Below are positions 1 to 5,926 of a DNA stretch of 6,985 nucleotides, piece by piece. Made by a program: the position numbers and the translations under genes. The notes beneath the pieces were generated by a model, which had not been told where the DNA came from, ran no database searches, and saw nothing but the letters and a program-made list of their open reading frames with translations. The stretch covers positions 1-6,985 of the forward strand of contig JAYZDB010000080.1 of assembly GCA_036338025.1 (NCBI GenBank), written 5' to 3'. Source of the stretch: JAYZDB01 sp036338025. Its GTDB lineage: Bacteria > Planctomycetota > UBA1135 > UBA2386. Every line of letters starts with the position of its first letter. Positions within the stretch are counted from its first letter, which is position 1.

Positions 1-962
1 GTCGAGCTGCCGGGATAGACGTCGAGTCCCAGTTCACCGAACAAGTCCAAGAACACCTGCCGCTTGCTCTTGAACCACAGCCGCCGCTCTTCGACGTGAT
101 CGGAATCCTGCCAGGCCGCGATCGCCGCTGCCTGGACCATGTCCGTCGGCGCCAGACCCATGCCGGCACGAAAGCGCCGATAGCTCGCCACCAACTGGGC
201 ATCCCCGGCAACGAAACCTGATCGATAGCCCGTCATCCCTGAACGCTTGCTGAGCGAGTGCATGACCAGACAGCCTTCGCGACCGAACTCGAGCAGGCTA
301 CGCGGACGTTCGGACTCGAAATACAGGTCGACGTAGCACTCATCGGATACCAGCAGGAAACCGTGCTCGTCTCTAGCCGCGACCCAGCGTTCGAACAACT
401 CAGTCGGCATCAACTGGCCGGTCGGATTGTGCGGATAGTTCAGATAGACGATGGCGGCCTGCGCCAACACCGCGTCCCCGACTGCGTCCGGATCCAAGAG
501 GTAGGAATTGCCCGGGTTCAAGGCTACCGGGTGGGGTTCGGCCTGGGCGAACAACGCGCCGATCTCGAACACCGGGTAGGCCGGCTCGCCATACACCACC
601 AGCGAGCGCTCGGGTAGACCTTCGGCTGGATGGTCGACGAACACCAAGGGCAGGTGGAAAATCGCCTCCTTGCTACCCTGGGTCGGCAACAACTCCGTGT
701 CCGGATCGACGGTAACATCAAAGCGCCTTGCGAGGTAGTCGGCGGCCGCCTGGCGCATGCCGGGCAGACCTGTCACCTTGGGATACTGGCTGATGTCGGC
801 GAGGCCCTGCTGGCAAGCCTCCCGTATGAAGGCCGGGGTCGGTTCACGCGGATCACCGGTCCCGAAGTCATAGATCGTCAAGCCCTCGTCGATCGCCGCA
901 GCCTTGAGTTCATCGAGCTTGACCATCGGGTAGGTCGCCAGATCCCGTATCCGCTGGTTCAT
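1..962 (-). CDS. Class I/II PLP-dependent aminotransferase, DapC-like (C-terminus off window)
   Basis: The first 320 residues of a fold-type I aminotransferase are read on the minus strand from the ATG at 962, and the frame is still open at the left edge. Visible motifs are FGTGDPREPTP (33-43), the phosphate-loop region QGSKEA (95-100), NPTG (N179-G182) and SDECY with D207, the expected partner of the PLP pyridine nitrogen. The Schiff-base lysine is K239 in SLSKRSG. The C-terminal carboxylate-binding arginine would lie outside the window. The family transfers an amino group from glutamate to a keto acid in the cytoplasm. The TGDPREPTP and TQGSKEA segments recall succinyldiaminopimelate aminotransferases (DapC, lysine/peptidoglycan precursor pathway), but the substrate is inferred only from resemblance. 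No in-frame ATG lies just upstream; a TTG sits two codons before the chosen start, and the Shine-Dalgarno site is weak. The gene is transcribed divergently from the sigma factor gene. Class is near certain; DapC identity is about even. Confidence 0.93.
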   Translation of the reverse strand, partial: MNQRIRDLATYPMVKLDELKAAAIDEGLTIYDFGTGDPREPTPAFIREACQQGLADISQYPKVTGLPGMRQAAADYLARRFDVTVDPDTELLPTQGSKEAIFHLPLVFVDHPAEGLPERSLVVYGEPAYPVFEIGALFAQAEPHPVALNPGNSYLLDPDAVGDAVLAQAAIVYLNYPHNPTGQLMPTELFERWVAARDEHGFLLVSDECYVDLYFESERPRSLLEFGREGCLVMHSLSKRSGMTGYRSGFVAGDAQLVASYRRFRAGMGLAPTDMVQAAAIAAWQDSDHVEERRLWFKSKRQVFLDLFGELGLDVYPGSS

Positions 963-1028
963 GCCCAAGGTATGGCCCGCGCCATCGGCAGAAGCAAAAA
1001 GAAAGGCGGCGGATTCTTGGCCGGTGCC

Positions 1029-1048
1029 GCGAGGATCTGCGAGGATCA
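1029..1048. repeat. 10-bp tandem repeat upstream of the sigma gene
   Basis: GCGAGGATCT is followed immediately by GCGAGGATCA, so two units match at nine of ten positions. The 10-bp period would place both copies on one face of the helix, as for a regulator binding site. It starts 64 nt before the sigma start codon. No binding protein is known to me, and a chance duplication is possible. Confidence 0.5.
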
Positions 1049-1053
1049 TCCGG

Positions 1054-1071
1054 ACCCCCTGGCCCCCCTGG
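1054..1071. repeat. 9-bp C-rich tandem repeat upstream of the sigma gene
   Basis: ACCCCCTGG is followed by CCCCCCTGG, two nearly identical 9-nt units ending 21 nt before the sigma start codon. It lies in the probable 5' leader or core promoter. The low complexity makes replication slippage a sufficient explanation. Confidence 0.45.
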
Positions 1072-1092
1072 AAATTCTCTCGGAATCTTTGA

Positions 1093-1701
1093 ATGGCCTC
1101 TGACCAGCCCGGTAGCGGCAGTCCATTGACTGTAGCAGAAGAAATCCGGCTGATCGCCGGGGCAAAGCACGGTGACCACGGCAACTTCCAGACCCTCGTC
1201 GAACAATACATGGGCCAGGCCATCGGCGTCGCGATGGGCTATACCCGCAACCGCGAGGACGCCATCGACATGGCCCAGGACGCGTTCTACCGGGTCTACC
1301 GCCACCTCGACCGCTTCCGCGAAGGTGAGCGCTTTGCGCCCTGGTTCTTCCGCATCCTGCGCAACTGCTGCCTCAACTTCCTCGCAAAACGCCGACGCCG
1401 CGCGCAGATCTCGATCCACCCCCGGGATGAAGATGACGGCGGCATCCCACTCACCGATTCAGGGCCGGGTCCGGGTGCAGTTCTCGAGGACAAGGAGACC
1501 GGCAAGGCTGTCTGGGCAGCCATCGACGCCCTGCCACTCAAGCACCGGGAGATCCTCTTGCTCCGGCACTTCCAGGATCTCGACTACTCCGGCATCGCGG
1601 AAGTGCTCGAGATCCCGATCGGCACCGTCATGTCACGTCTCTACCACGCACGAAAAAAGATGCAGGCCTTGATGGACCCGTACATGGAGGGTCGAAGATG
1701 A
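1093..1701 (+). CDS. ECF-type RNA polymerase sigma factor (sigma-70 family)
   Basis: This 202-residue protein has the two-domain layout of extracytoplasmic-function sigma factors. The sigma-2 domain spans about residues 30-103 and includes the -10 recognition and melting segment around DAIDMAQDAFYRVYR (56-70) and FAPWFFRILRNCCLNF (81-96), ending in a basic KRRRR stretch (99-103). An acidic, Gly/Pro-rich linker follows (about 110-138). The sigma-4 domain (about 139-194) holds the helix-turn-helix that reads the -35 element, LDYSGIAEVLEIPIGTVMSRLYHARKKM region (163-190), preceded by the typical ALPLKHREILLLRHF (146-160). It would direct core RNA polymerase to a small regulon. The ATG is preceded directly by an in-frame TGA, so the start cannot be further upstream; a strong Shine-Dalgarno site is lacking. 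Its stop overlaps the start of the anti-sigma-like gene (ATGA), which indicates an operon and translational coupling. Family assignment is secure; the ECF subgroup and target promoters are unknown. Confidence 0.97.
   Translation: MASDQPGSGSPLTVAEEIRLIAGAKHGDHGNFQTLVEQYMGQAIGVAMGYTRNREDAIDMAQDAFYRVYRHLDRFREGERFAPWFFRILRNCCLNFLAKRRRRAQISIHPRDEDDGGIPLTDSGPGPGAVLEDKETGKAVWAAIDALPLKHREILLLRHFQDLDYSGIAEVLEIPIGTVMSRLYHARKKMQALMDPYMEGRR
1686..1690 (+). promoter_or_regulatory. Shine-Dalgarno site of the anti-sigma-like gene
   Basis: GGAGG lies inside the last codons of the sigma gene, 7 nt before the ATG at 1698. The optimal spacing supports that start and efficient coupled translation. The sigma gene itself has no comparable site. 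Confidence 0.8.
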
Positions 1702-2147
1702 GCGACTCTGACTCGCCCCTGACCCAGCGCCAGATGCAGCTGATGGCTTACGTCGATGACGAGATGCCAGCCCAGGAGCGGACCGAATTCGAACAGCAAC
1801 TCGCACAGGACTCGGACCTCGCCGCCGAGGTCGCTGAATTCCGCAGGCTCGAGGACATCACCAAAGCCCTGCAGCTAGCCGAACCCTCCGACCACGAGAT
1901 CCATCGGTTCTGGGAGAGTTTCTACAATCGCAGCGAATGGCGACTGGGCTGGATCCTGTTTACCGCTGGGCTGGCAGTCCTGGGTGCCTGGGGACTCTCG
2001 GAGTTGCTGGGGAACCCCGATCTCCACGCCATCGCGAAACTCGCCATTGTCGCCGCCCTGTTCGGCAGTGCGATCTTGTTCTGGAACGTACTACGCATCA
2101 AGCTCCGCACCCATCGTCTCGACCGTTACCGAGGAGTCATCCGGTGA
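1698..2147 (+). CDS. Two-helix membrane protein with anti-sigma-like N-terminal domain, Cys-free
   Basis: This 149-residue protein directly follows the sigma gene with a 4-nt overlap. Residues 10-60 resemble the helical anti-sigma domain of zf-HC2-like factors: AYVDDEMPAQERTEFEQQL (17-35), then an acidic/helical stretch. The usual HxxxCxxC zinc motif is absent and the protein has no cysteine. Two hydrophobic helices follow at about 82-103 and 112-132, joined by a loop of about ten residues (SELLGNPDLH). The C-terminal tail is strongly basic (RIKLRTHRLDRYRG, 133-146). With the N-domain inside, both ends are predicted to be cytoplasmic with almost nothing outside. I infer that it sequesters the sigma factor at the membrane. 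The position, size and AYVDDE-type motif support this, but the missing zinc site and sensor domain make it atypical. Another sigma-partner role is possible. Confidence 0.85.
   Translation: MSDSDSPLTQRQMQLMAYVDDEMPAQERTEFEQQLAQDSDLAAEVAEFRRLEDITKALQLAEPSDHEIHRFWESFYNRSEWRLGWILFTAGLAVLGAWGLSELLGNPDLHAIAKLAIVAALFGSAILFWNVLRIKLRTHRLDRYRGVIR
2131..2136 (+). promoter_or_regulatory. Shine-Dalgarno site deciding the GTG start of the YbjQ-family gene
   Basis: GAGGAG sits 7 nt before the GTG at 2144, inside the last codons of the anti-sigma-like gene. It selects this GTG over starts further upstream in the same open frame. Translation from here gives a protein beginning VIITTSEQI, exactly where UPF0145 proteins usually begin (MIITTT-like). 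Confidence 0.8.
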
Positions 2148-2470
2148 TCATCACGACATCCGAACAGATACACGGGCAGGAGATCACTGAGACCCTGGGC
2201 CTGGTGCGGGGATCTTCGATCCGAACCCGGCACCTGGGAGCCGACATCACGGAGTGGTTCCGGAACCTGGTCGGGGCGGAACTCTCGCACTACACCAAGA
2301 TGATGGCAGAGGCCCGCGAAGAGGCCCTCGGACGCATGCAGGACGAAGCCCGCCAACTCGGCGCCGACGCCATCGTGCAGATCCGCTTCGCGACCAGCGG
2401 CATCGCCGCAGGCGCATCCGAGATGCTGGTCTATGGGACCGCCGTACGGGTACGAGCCAGCAGCGACTGA
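2144..2470 (+). CDS. YbjQ/UPF0145 (DUF74) family protein, heavy-metal-binding-domain type
   Basis: This is a 108-residue cytoplasmic protein with no signal peptide or membrane segment. It matches the UPF0145 layout along its length: an MIITTSEQI N-terminal strand, ITETLGLVRG (14-23), then ITEWFRNLVGAELSHYTKMM (35-54), a charged helix AREEALGRMQDEARQLGADAIV (57-78), and a closing strand pair ending in MLVYGTAVRVR (94-104). Family members form small oligomeric alpha/beta rings; the heavy-metal label is inherited from annotation and the biochemical role is unknown. This copy has no cysteine and only three histidines (10, 30, 49), so metal binding is not evident from the sequence. It starts at GTG, and its start overlaps the previous stop (GTGA). 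It is therefore the third gene of the sigma operon and translationally coupled. The family call is strong; the function is unknown. Confidence 0.93.
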   Translation: MIITTSEQIHGQEITETLGLVRGSSIRTRHLGADITEWFRNLVGAELSHYTKMMAEAREEALGRMQDEARQLGADAIVQIRFATSGIAAGASEMLVYGTAVRVRASSD

Positions 2471-2480
2471 CACCGCATCC

Positions 2481-2512
2481 TTCGCGGGCAACACTGCCGC
2501 ACCGGGCGCGAA
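2481..2512 (+). other. Imperfect hairpin after the sigma operon (possible transcript 3' end)
   Basis: TTCGCG (2481-2486) pairs with CGCGAA (2507-2512), and inside it GGCA (2487-2490) pairs with TGCC (2495-2498) around ACAC. Together this makes a ten-pair stem with an 8-nt bulge on one side. It begins 10 nt after the YbjQ-family stop codon. There is no downstream T-tract, so it is not a standard intrinsic terminator. Confidence 0.3.
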
Positions 2513-2573
2513 TGCTGCGACAACGCAGAGCTACGAACACCTCGCAACAGCGGATCACCCTTGTGCACTGATC

Positions 2574-2605
2574 GCTGGCGCTAGCGGGCTCGCCACATCG
2601 CCAGC
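2574..2605. other. 7-bp inverted repeat over the stop codon of the convergent transferase gene
   Basis: GCTGGCG (2574-2580) and CGCCAGC (2599-2605) are perfect inverse copies separated by 18 nt, and the minus-strand TAG stop (2581-2583) lies in the loop. It sits in the 110-nt gap between convergent genes and could serve either transcript. No T-run follows on either strand, so a terminator role is only a possibility. The rest of the gap (2471-2580) shows no gene. Confidence 0.25.
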
Positions 2606-3237
2606 AAATCCTCGAAGGTGTCGACATCCCTCTGGATGCTGAGCTCCACCAGTTCGAGTCCCGCCTCGCGCACCCGGACAGCAGTCTGGGCGAACACGGT
2701 GTCCGCGCCTTCGGGAGCAGCACCGAGGAGTTCTGGCCGAGCCTGGTCCAGGCCGATCAGGTAGTAGCCTCCCCCCCCGTCGGGACCGAGAACCACCCGG
2801 CCGGCTCCACACTGGTCGAGGGCGGAGGTTACGAGGTCCTGGTCCAGATCCGGCGAATCGGTGTTGCGGATCAGGACCGGCGCGTGACCCTCGGCGAACA
2901 GCTCGGCGAAGCAGTTTTGCATCCGCTCCCAGAGGTCGGCGCCACACTGATCGCGGAGCTCCACCCCGGCATCCTGCCAGCCAGCCGGCAGGGCAGCCTC
3001 CAGGGCAGCCCGCTGCTCACCCGGCCAGCCGTATACCAGGGTCCGAACCCCCGGCACCGGCCGCACCACCCGGCGTAGAAATGCCCCATACAGAGCGGCG
3101 GCTTCGTCCGTCGTCAAAGGTGGGCACAGACGCGTCTTGACCTGACCTGGCAAGGGAGCCTTGGCAAAATAGACCACCGCCGGACCTCGACAGCCAGGCG
3201 ATGAACTCCCATCGGGGCTTTCCGTTTGAGGGCTCAC
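2581..3237 (-). CDS. DUF2064 / TIGR04282-family GT-A glycosyltransferase-like protein
   Basis: This 218-residue protein is related to nucleotidyl- and glycosyl-transferases of the GT-A fold. Motifs in order are YFAKAPLPGQVKTRL (23-37), the nucleotide-binding loop; RNTDSPDL (124-131), the acidic metal/sugar site; VVLGPDGGGGYYLIGL (148-163); and DVDTFEDL (204-211). Family members are annotated as rSAM/selenodomain-associated or arsenosugar-biosynthesis transferases, but none of those partner genes is visible here, so the acceptor is unknown. As I recall the family, the third motif normally reads like GPxxDGGYYL; here the expected Asp is Gly155, within a run of eight G bases. The GTG at 3237 is preceded by AGGA at 8-nt spacing, and no better ATG exists. 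The open frame continues upstream without family similarity. The gene is divergent from the secreted toroid protein gene and convergent with the sigma operon. Confidence 0.88.
   Translation of the reverse strand: MSPQTESPDGSSSPGCRGPAVVYFAKAPLPGQVKTRLCPPLTTDEAAALYGAFLRRVVRPVPGVRTLVYGWPGEQRAALEAALPAGWQDAGVELRDQCGADLWERMQNCFAELFAEGHAPVLIRNTDSPDLDQDLVTSALDQCGAGRVVLGPDGGGGYYLIGLDQARPELLGAAPEGADTVFAQTAVRVREAGLELVELSIQRDVDTFEDLLAMWRAR
2771..2778. repeat. Eight-base C/G homopolymer inside the transferase motif
   Basis: Eight consecutive C bases on the plus strand encode Gly-Gly and part of the third Gly of the PDGGGGYY motif on the minus strand. Such tracts are prone to slippage and to sequencing error. 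The frame is correct on both sides, so no net frameshift is present in this sequence. Confidence 0.7.
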
Positions 3238-3288
3238 CAGCGCAGTCCTAACCTTGCGCCCCGATTGGATCCAGACCCGACGACCCAC
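3238..3288. promoter_or_regulatory. 51-nt divergent spacer between transferase and toroid-protein genes
   Basis: This short spacer must hold or overlap both start regions. On the minus strand AGGA (complement of 3246-3249) serves the transferase GTG. On the plus strand there is no recognisable Shine-Dalgarno site before the ATG at 3289 (the preceding bases are CGACGACCCAC-like), and no clear -10 box. Promoters for the plus-strand genes may lie inside the start of the transferase gene. Confidence 0.4.
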
Positions 3289-5028
3289 ATGGCAGCCAGA
3301 ACTACCCACAAGATCGCCGCAGCGATACTCCTGACCCCGATTCTCATCGTCTTGGCAGCCGGTCCGGCGAGCGCCCAGGGCACCCCGTTCAAACGGGAGA
3401 TCGATGGCCTCATCCGCTTCTTCCGGGACGCCGCCGCCAAGGACCACTCCCTGGCCGACGGGACTTGCCTGCAGACAGCCATGGTGTTGACGGCGATGGG
3501 ACACTGCCACCGCTTCTACTCCCTGCAGGACGGTCCGCCGGTTCGCAACCCAGCCAACTTCCTGTTCACCCGCCGACAACAGGACGGCTCCTTCGTGGAC
3601 CCTGCTGGCGACGCCGTCGAAACGACACGCTGGGTCATCGACGCGCTGCGGATCCTCGAACCCGATACCTTCAGCCAGGAAATCGAAGACGGGGTCGCCT
3701 GGTTGAAATCACGCACCAAACACCCTTCCGCCTTTGCCACACTCGAGGTCTCCGACCAGGAGATACAGGCCATCGCCGGCCGCGTCGCCGGCGGTCCGAT
3801 CAAGGATGCCGACGGCAAGCTCGACATGAACGCGTCGGTCAAAGCCCTCGTCCGCCTCGTCAAGGGTCAGGCCGACCTGCGCAGCGCCAAGAGTGAGAAC
3901 AAAGCACCCACCCCCAAGGTCACCTGGTCAGAATCCCAGCAGCGAGGCTTCGACTTCCTGTTGAGTAAACAAGACCACGGCAAGTTCTTCATGATGCAGC
4001 CAATCGGCGAGGACAAGTTCATGAAGATCCACAACCTCGGCCTGACCGGGATGGGAATCGCTTCGCTCCAGACCAAGCCAGCGGAGTTGAGAACGAAGCA
4101 CGACCAGGCGATCATCGACCAAGGCCTCAGCTGGCTCGCCGAGAATCAGAACGCCAACGGTTCGTTCGGGCAGGAGAATCTCAACTACACCACCTGCGCG
4201 TCGATCCTGGCGCTCGTCCGCGCCGAACAACCGAGCTTCAAAGACAAGCTGAAACGCGCCCAACGCTACATCCTGGGGATCCAGAACACCGAAGGCAGGA
4301 GCTACCAACCCGGTGATCGGGACTACGGCTCGTTCGGGTATGGCGGCGACGTCCGGGGAGATCTGAGCAACTCCCAGTTTGCAGTCGAGGCACTACGTAA
4401 AACGGAGTTGGCAGCGGATCACGAAGCCCTGGCAAAGGCCATCGTGTTTCTTCAGCGGACCCAAAACCTTCGCAAGTCGAATGACTTCTCAGGCAAGACC
4501 AAGGACTCCGACGGCAGTTGGCAACGCACCACCAGCGGCGACGACGGTGGTTCGGCGTACTACCCAGGCAACTCCCCGGCCGGTTACGTCGAGTTGGCCA
4601 ACGGCACCAAGATACCCCGCAGCTATGGCTCGATGACCTACGCTCTGTTGAAAACCTACACCCTGTGTGGCGTGGAGGCGAACGACCCTCGCATCAAAGC
4701 AGCGGTCGGCTGGATCAAGAAGAACTGGAACCTGGACGTCAATCCGGGCTCCGATCCAAAGCTTCCAGAGAAGTTCAAGTTCCAAGGGCTCTACTACTAC
4801 TACATGGTGATGGCCCAGGCCCTCGACACGGTAGGCATCGAAAACCTGCAGATCGGCGAGGGTGACAAAGCCGAGAAGATCGACTGGCGCAAGTCGCTGC
4901 GGACCAAGCTGCAGAGCCTACAGAGCAAGGACGGCGGTTGGGTGAACGGCAAGAACGGTCGTTGGTGGGAATCCAGCGACCTGGTGTGTGCGACCTACGC
5001 AATGTTGGCGCTGGAAAAATGTCGTTGA
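3289..5028 (+). CDS. Secreted prenyltransferase/squalene-cyclase-repeat (alpha/alpha toroid) protein
   Basis: This 579-residue protein has a Sec signal peptide: a basic start (MAARTTHK), a hydrophobic core about 9-24, and a likely cleavage after A29 in PASA|QG. The mature part has repeated Gly-aromatic turns followed by helices, as in terpenoid cyclase-like toroids: QQDGSFVD (97-104), QNANGSFGQENLNYTT (287-302), DYGSFGYGGDVRGDLSNSQ (345-363), SDGSWQRT (407-414), SYGSMTYALLKTY (445-457) and SKDGGWVNGKNGRWWESS (546-563). The catalytic DxDD of squalene-hopene cyclases is absent, so it is probably not a class II triterpene cyclase. Similar secreted proteins are, as I recall, frequent in Planctomycetota; their substrate is unknown, and glycan, protein or lipid binding are all open. 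Residues about 140-215 look unlike the repeats and may be an insertion. I chose the ATG because the signal peptide begins there; an in-frame TTG at 3226 adds 21 residues with no signal-peptide character. Its end overlaps the FAH gene by 10 nt. Confidence 0.9.
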   Translation: MAARTTHKIAAAILLTPILIVLAAGPASAQGTPFKREIDGLIRFFRDAAAKDHSLADGTCLQTAMVLTAMGHCHRFYSLQDGPPVRNPANFLFTRRQQDGSFVDPAGDAVETTRWVIDALRILEPDTFSQEIEDGVAWLKSRTKHPSAFATLEVSDQEIQAIAGRVAGGPIKDADGKLDMNASVKALVRLVKGQADLRSAKSENKAPTPKVTWSESQQRGFDFLLSKQDHGKFFMMQPIGEDKFMKIHNLGLTGMGIASLQTKPAELRTKHDQAIIDQGLSWLAENQNANGSFGQENLNYTTCASILALVRAEQPSFKDKLKRAQRYILGIQNTEGRSYQPGDRDYGSFGYGGDVRGDLSNSQFAVEALRKTELAADHEALAKAIVFLQRTQNLRKSNDFSGKTKDSDGSWQRTTSGDDGGSAYYPGNSPAGYVELANGTKIPRSYGSMTYALLKTYTLCGVEANDPRIKAAVGWIKKNWNLDVNPGSDPKLPEKFKFQGLYYYYMVMAQALDTVGIENLQIGEGDKAEKIDWRKSLRTKLQSLQSKDGGWVNGKNGRWWESSDLVCATYAMLALEKCR

Positions 5029-5918
5029 GTAGTCTCCCGTTACCCGAGGGCCTGGTCTGGTATGCCCATCGGGTCAACGGGTCGCGCCATCTGGGAATCT
5101 ACGATCCGGATGCCGGCAGCTTCCGTGACGCCGGGCCTCGCCTCGACTACGCCGAACTCGCAGACCTGGCAGGCGGCGTCCTGTGCAATCCGAGAAGCCT
5201 GCTAGAGGCATCCAAACCGATGGCCGACCGACCGGTGTTTGACGTACCGGTTGCGCACCCGAGCAAGATCCTCTGCCTCGGCAAGAACTTCGCCGCCCAC
5301 GCAGCAGAGTTCGGAGCCGAAGTGCCCGAGGAACCAATCTTCTTTACCAAGTTTGCCGACACCCTCATCCCAGACGGCGCCGACATCATCTTGCCGCACT
5401 GGGTCGACTCCCGCATCGACCACGAACTCGAGCTGGCAGTGATCCTCGGCTTCGAGGACTCCGACGGCCGTGGACGAAAGTACGTGGCCGCCGCGCATGC
5501 CATGGATTTGGTCGCTGGCTACACGGTCCTCAACGACGTCACCGCCCGCCAGATCCAGGGCGACGACCGGGGCAAGCAACGACCCTGGCTGCGGAGTAAG
5601 TCCTTCGACTCGTTCTGCCCGATCGGACCCTGGGTCGTGCCAGCCAGCGAACGAACGCAACTCGGAAACCTGTCGATGCGTCTGCACGTCAACGAGGAGT
5701 TACGCCAGTCGAGTTCGACTGACCTGATGGTGGTCGACATCCCGACCGCAATCGAGTTCCTCTCGCGCCACACCACCCTGCGTCCAGGCGACATCCTCGC
5801 CATGGGAACCCCCGAGGGTGTCGGGCCGATCGATGATGGCGACATCGTCAGCTGTTTCATCGAAACGATCGGCACCCTGCGCAACCCGGTCGCTCGCGAG
5901 GCGGCGCCAGGCGAATAG
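5019..5918 (+). CDS. Fumarylacetoacetate hydrolase (FAH) family enzyme
   Basis: This is a 299-residue cytoplasmic enzyme with a short N-terminal domain (about 1-80) and the FAH catalytic beta-roll domain after it. The catalytic set is intact: LGKNFAAHAAE (87-97) gives the H94/E97 pair, HELELAVILG (135-144) gives metal ligands E136 and E138, and GYTVLNDVTAR (167-177) gives the third ligand D173. SKSFDSFCPIGPW (193-205) and GTPEGVG (263-269) are also typical. Family members cleave C-C bonds in diketo acids, isomerise or decarboxylate oxo-acids, using Mg2+ or Mn2+. Substrates range from aromatic catabolites to 2,4-diketo-3-deoxy sugar acids, and nothing here decides between them. The ATG lies inside the last codons of the toroid gene, with only a weak TGGA ahead of it, so translation probably depends on the upstream gene. 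Expected TARD reads TARQ here. The gene ends 8 nt from the convergent SDR gene. Confidence 0.95.
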   Translation: MSLSSLPLPEGLVWYAHRVNGSRHLGIYDPDAGSFRDAGPRLDYAELADLAGGVLCNPRSLLEASKPMADRPVFDVPVAHPSKILCLGKNFAAHAAEFGAEVPEEPIFFTKFADTLIPDGADIILPHWVDSRIDHELELAVILGFEDSDGRGRKYVAAAHAMDLVAGYTVLNDVTARQIQGDDRGKQRPWLRSKSFDSFCPIGPWVVPASERTQLGNLSMRLHVNEELRQSSSTDLMVVDIPTAIEFLSRHTTLRPGDILAMGTPEGVGPIDDGDIVSCFIETIGTLRNPVAREAAPGE

Positions 5919-5926
5919 GTCCGGGT

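Larger units (their letters stand above)
963..1092. promoter_or_regulatory. Divergent intergenic region between aminotransferase and ECF sigma gene
   Basis: These 130 nt separate two genes pointing away from each other, so promoters for both should lie here. I find no convincing -35/-10 pair: the best candidates match only about half of the consensus on either strand. I also see no clear ECF-type GGAAC plus GTC pair. The part nearest the sigma gene carries two short tandem duplications, listed separately. A TGA stop directly precedes the sigma start codon, which fixes the right-hand boundary. Confidence 0.5.

Noticed and set aside
258..617. Open frame on the plus strand inside the aminotransferase gene (119 codons)
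   Set aside because: It lies opposite a region with intact aminotransferase motifs, including the PLP lysine, and the translated product is not recognisable.
963..1092. Sigma-70 promoters such as TTGGCC/GAGGAT (plus) or TTGCTT/CATACC (minus)
   Set aside because: Each hexamer matches only about three of six consensus positions, which is no better than chance in this composition.
910..1419. Long open frame on the minus strand opposite the sigma gene (169 codons)
   Set aside because: It has no family similarity, is rich in Arg/Pro/Gly as expected for GC-rich antisense frames, and covers a clear sigma factor gene and the divergent spacer.
3226..3288. TTG start giving 21 extra residues to the toroid protein
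   Set aside because: The extension would place a polar, Pro/Arg-rich segment ahead of a complete signal peptide. The ATG at 3289 fits much better.
3238..3579. Upstream extension of the transferase frame to 3579
   Set aside because: The added 114 residues show no motif and overlap the start of the toroid gene and its signal peptide. The GTG at 3237 has AGGA at good spacing.
3289..5028. Squalene-hopene cyclase (hopanoid synthesis)
   Set aside because: The DxDD motif and dense QW repeats are missing, and the protein has a Sec signal peptide.
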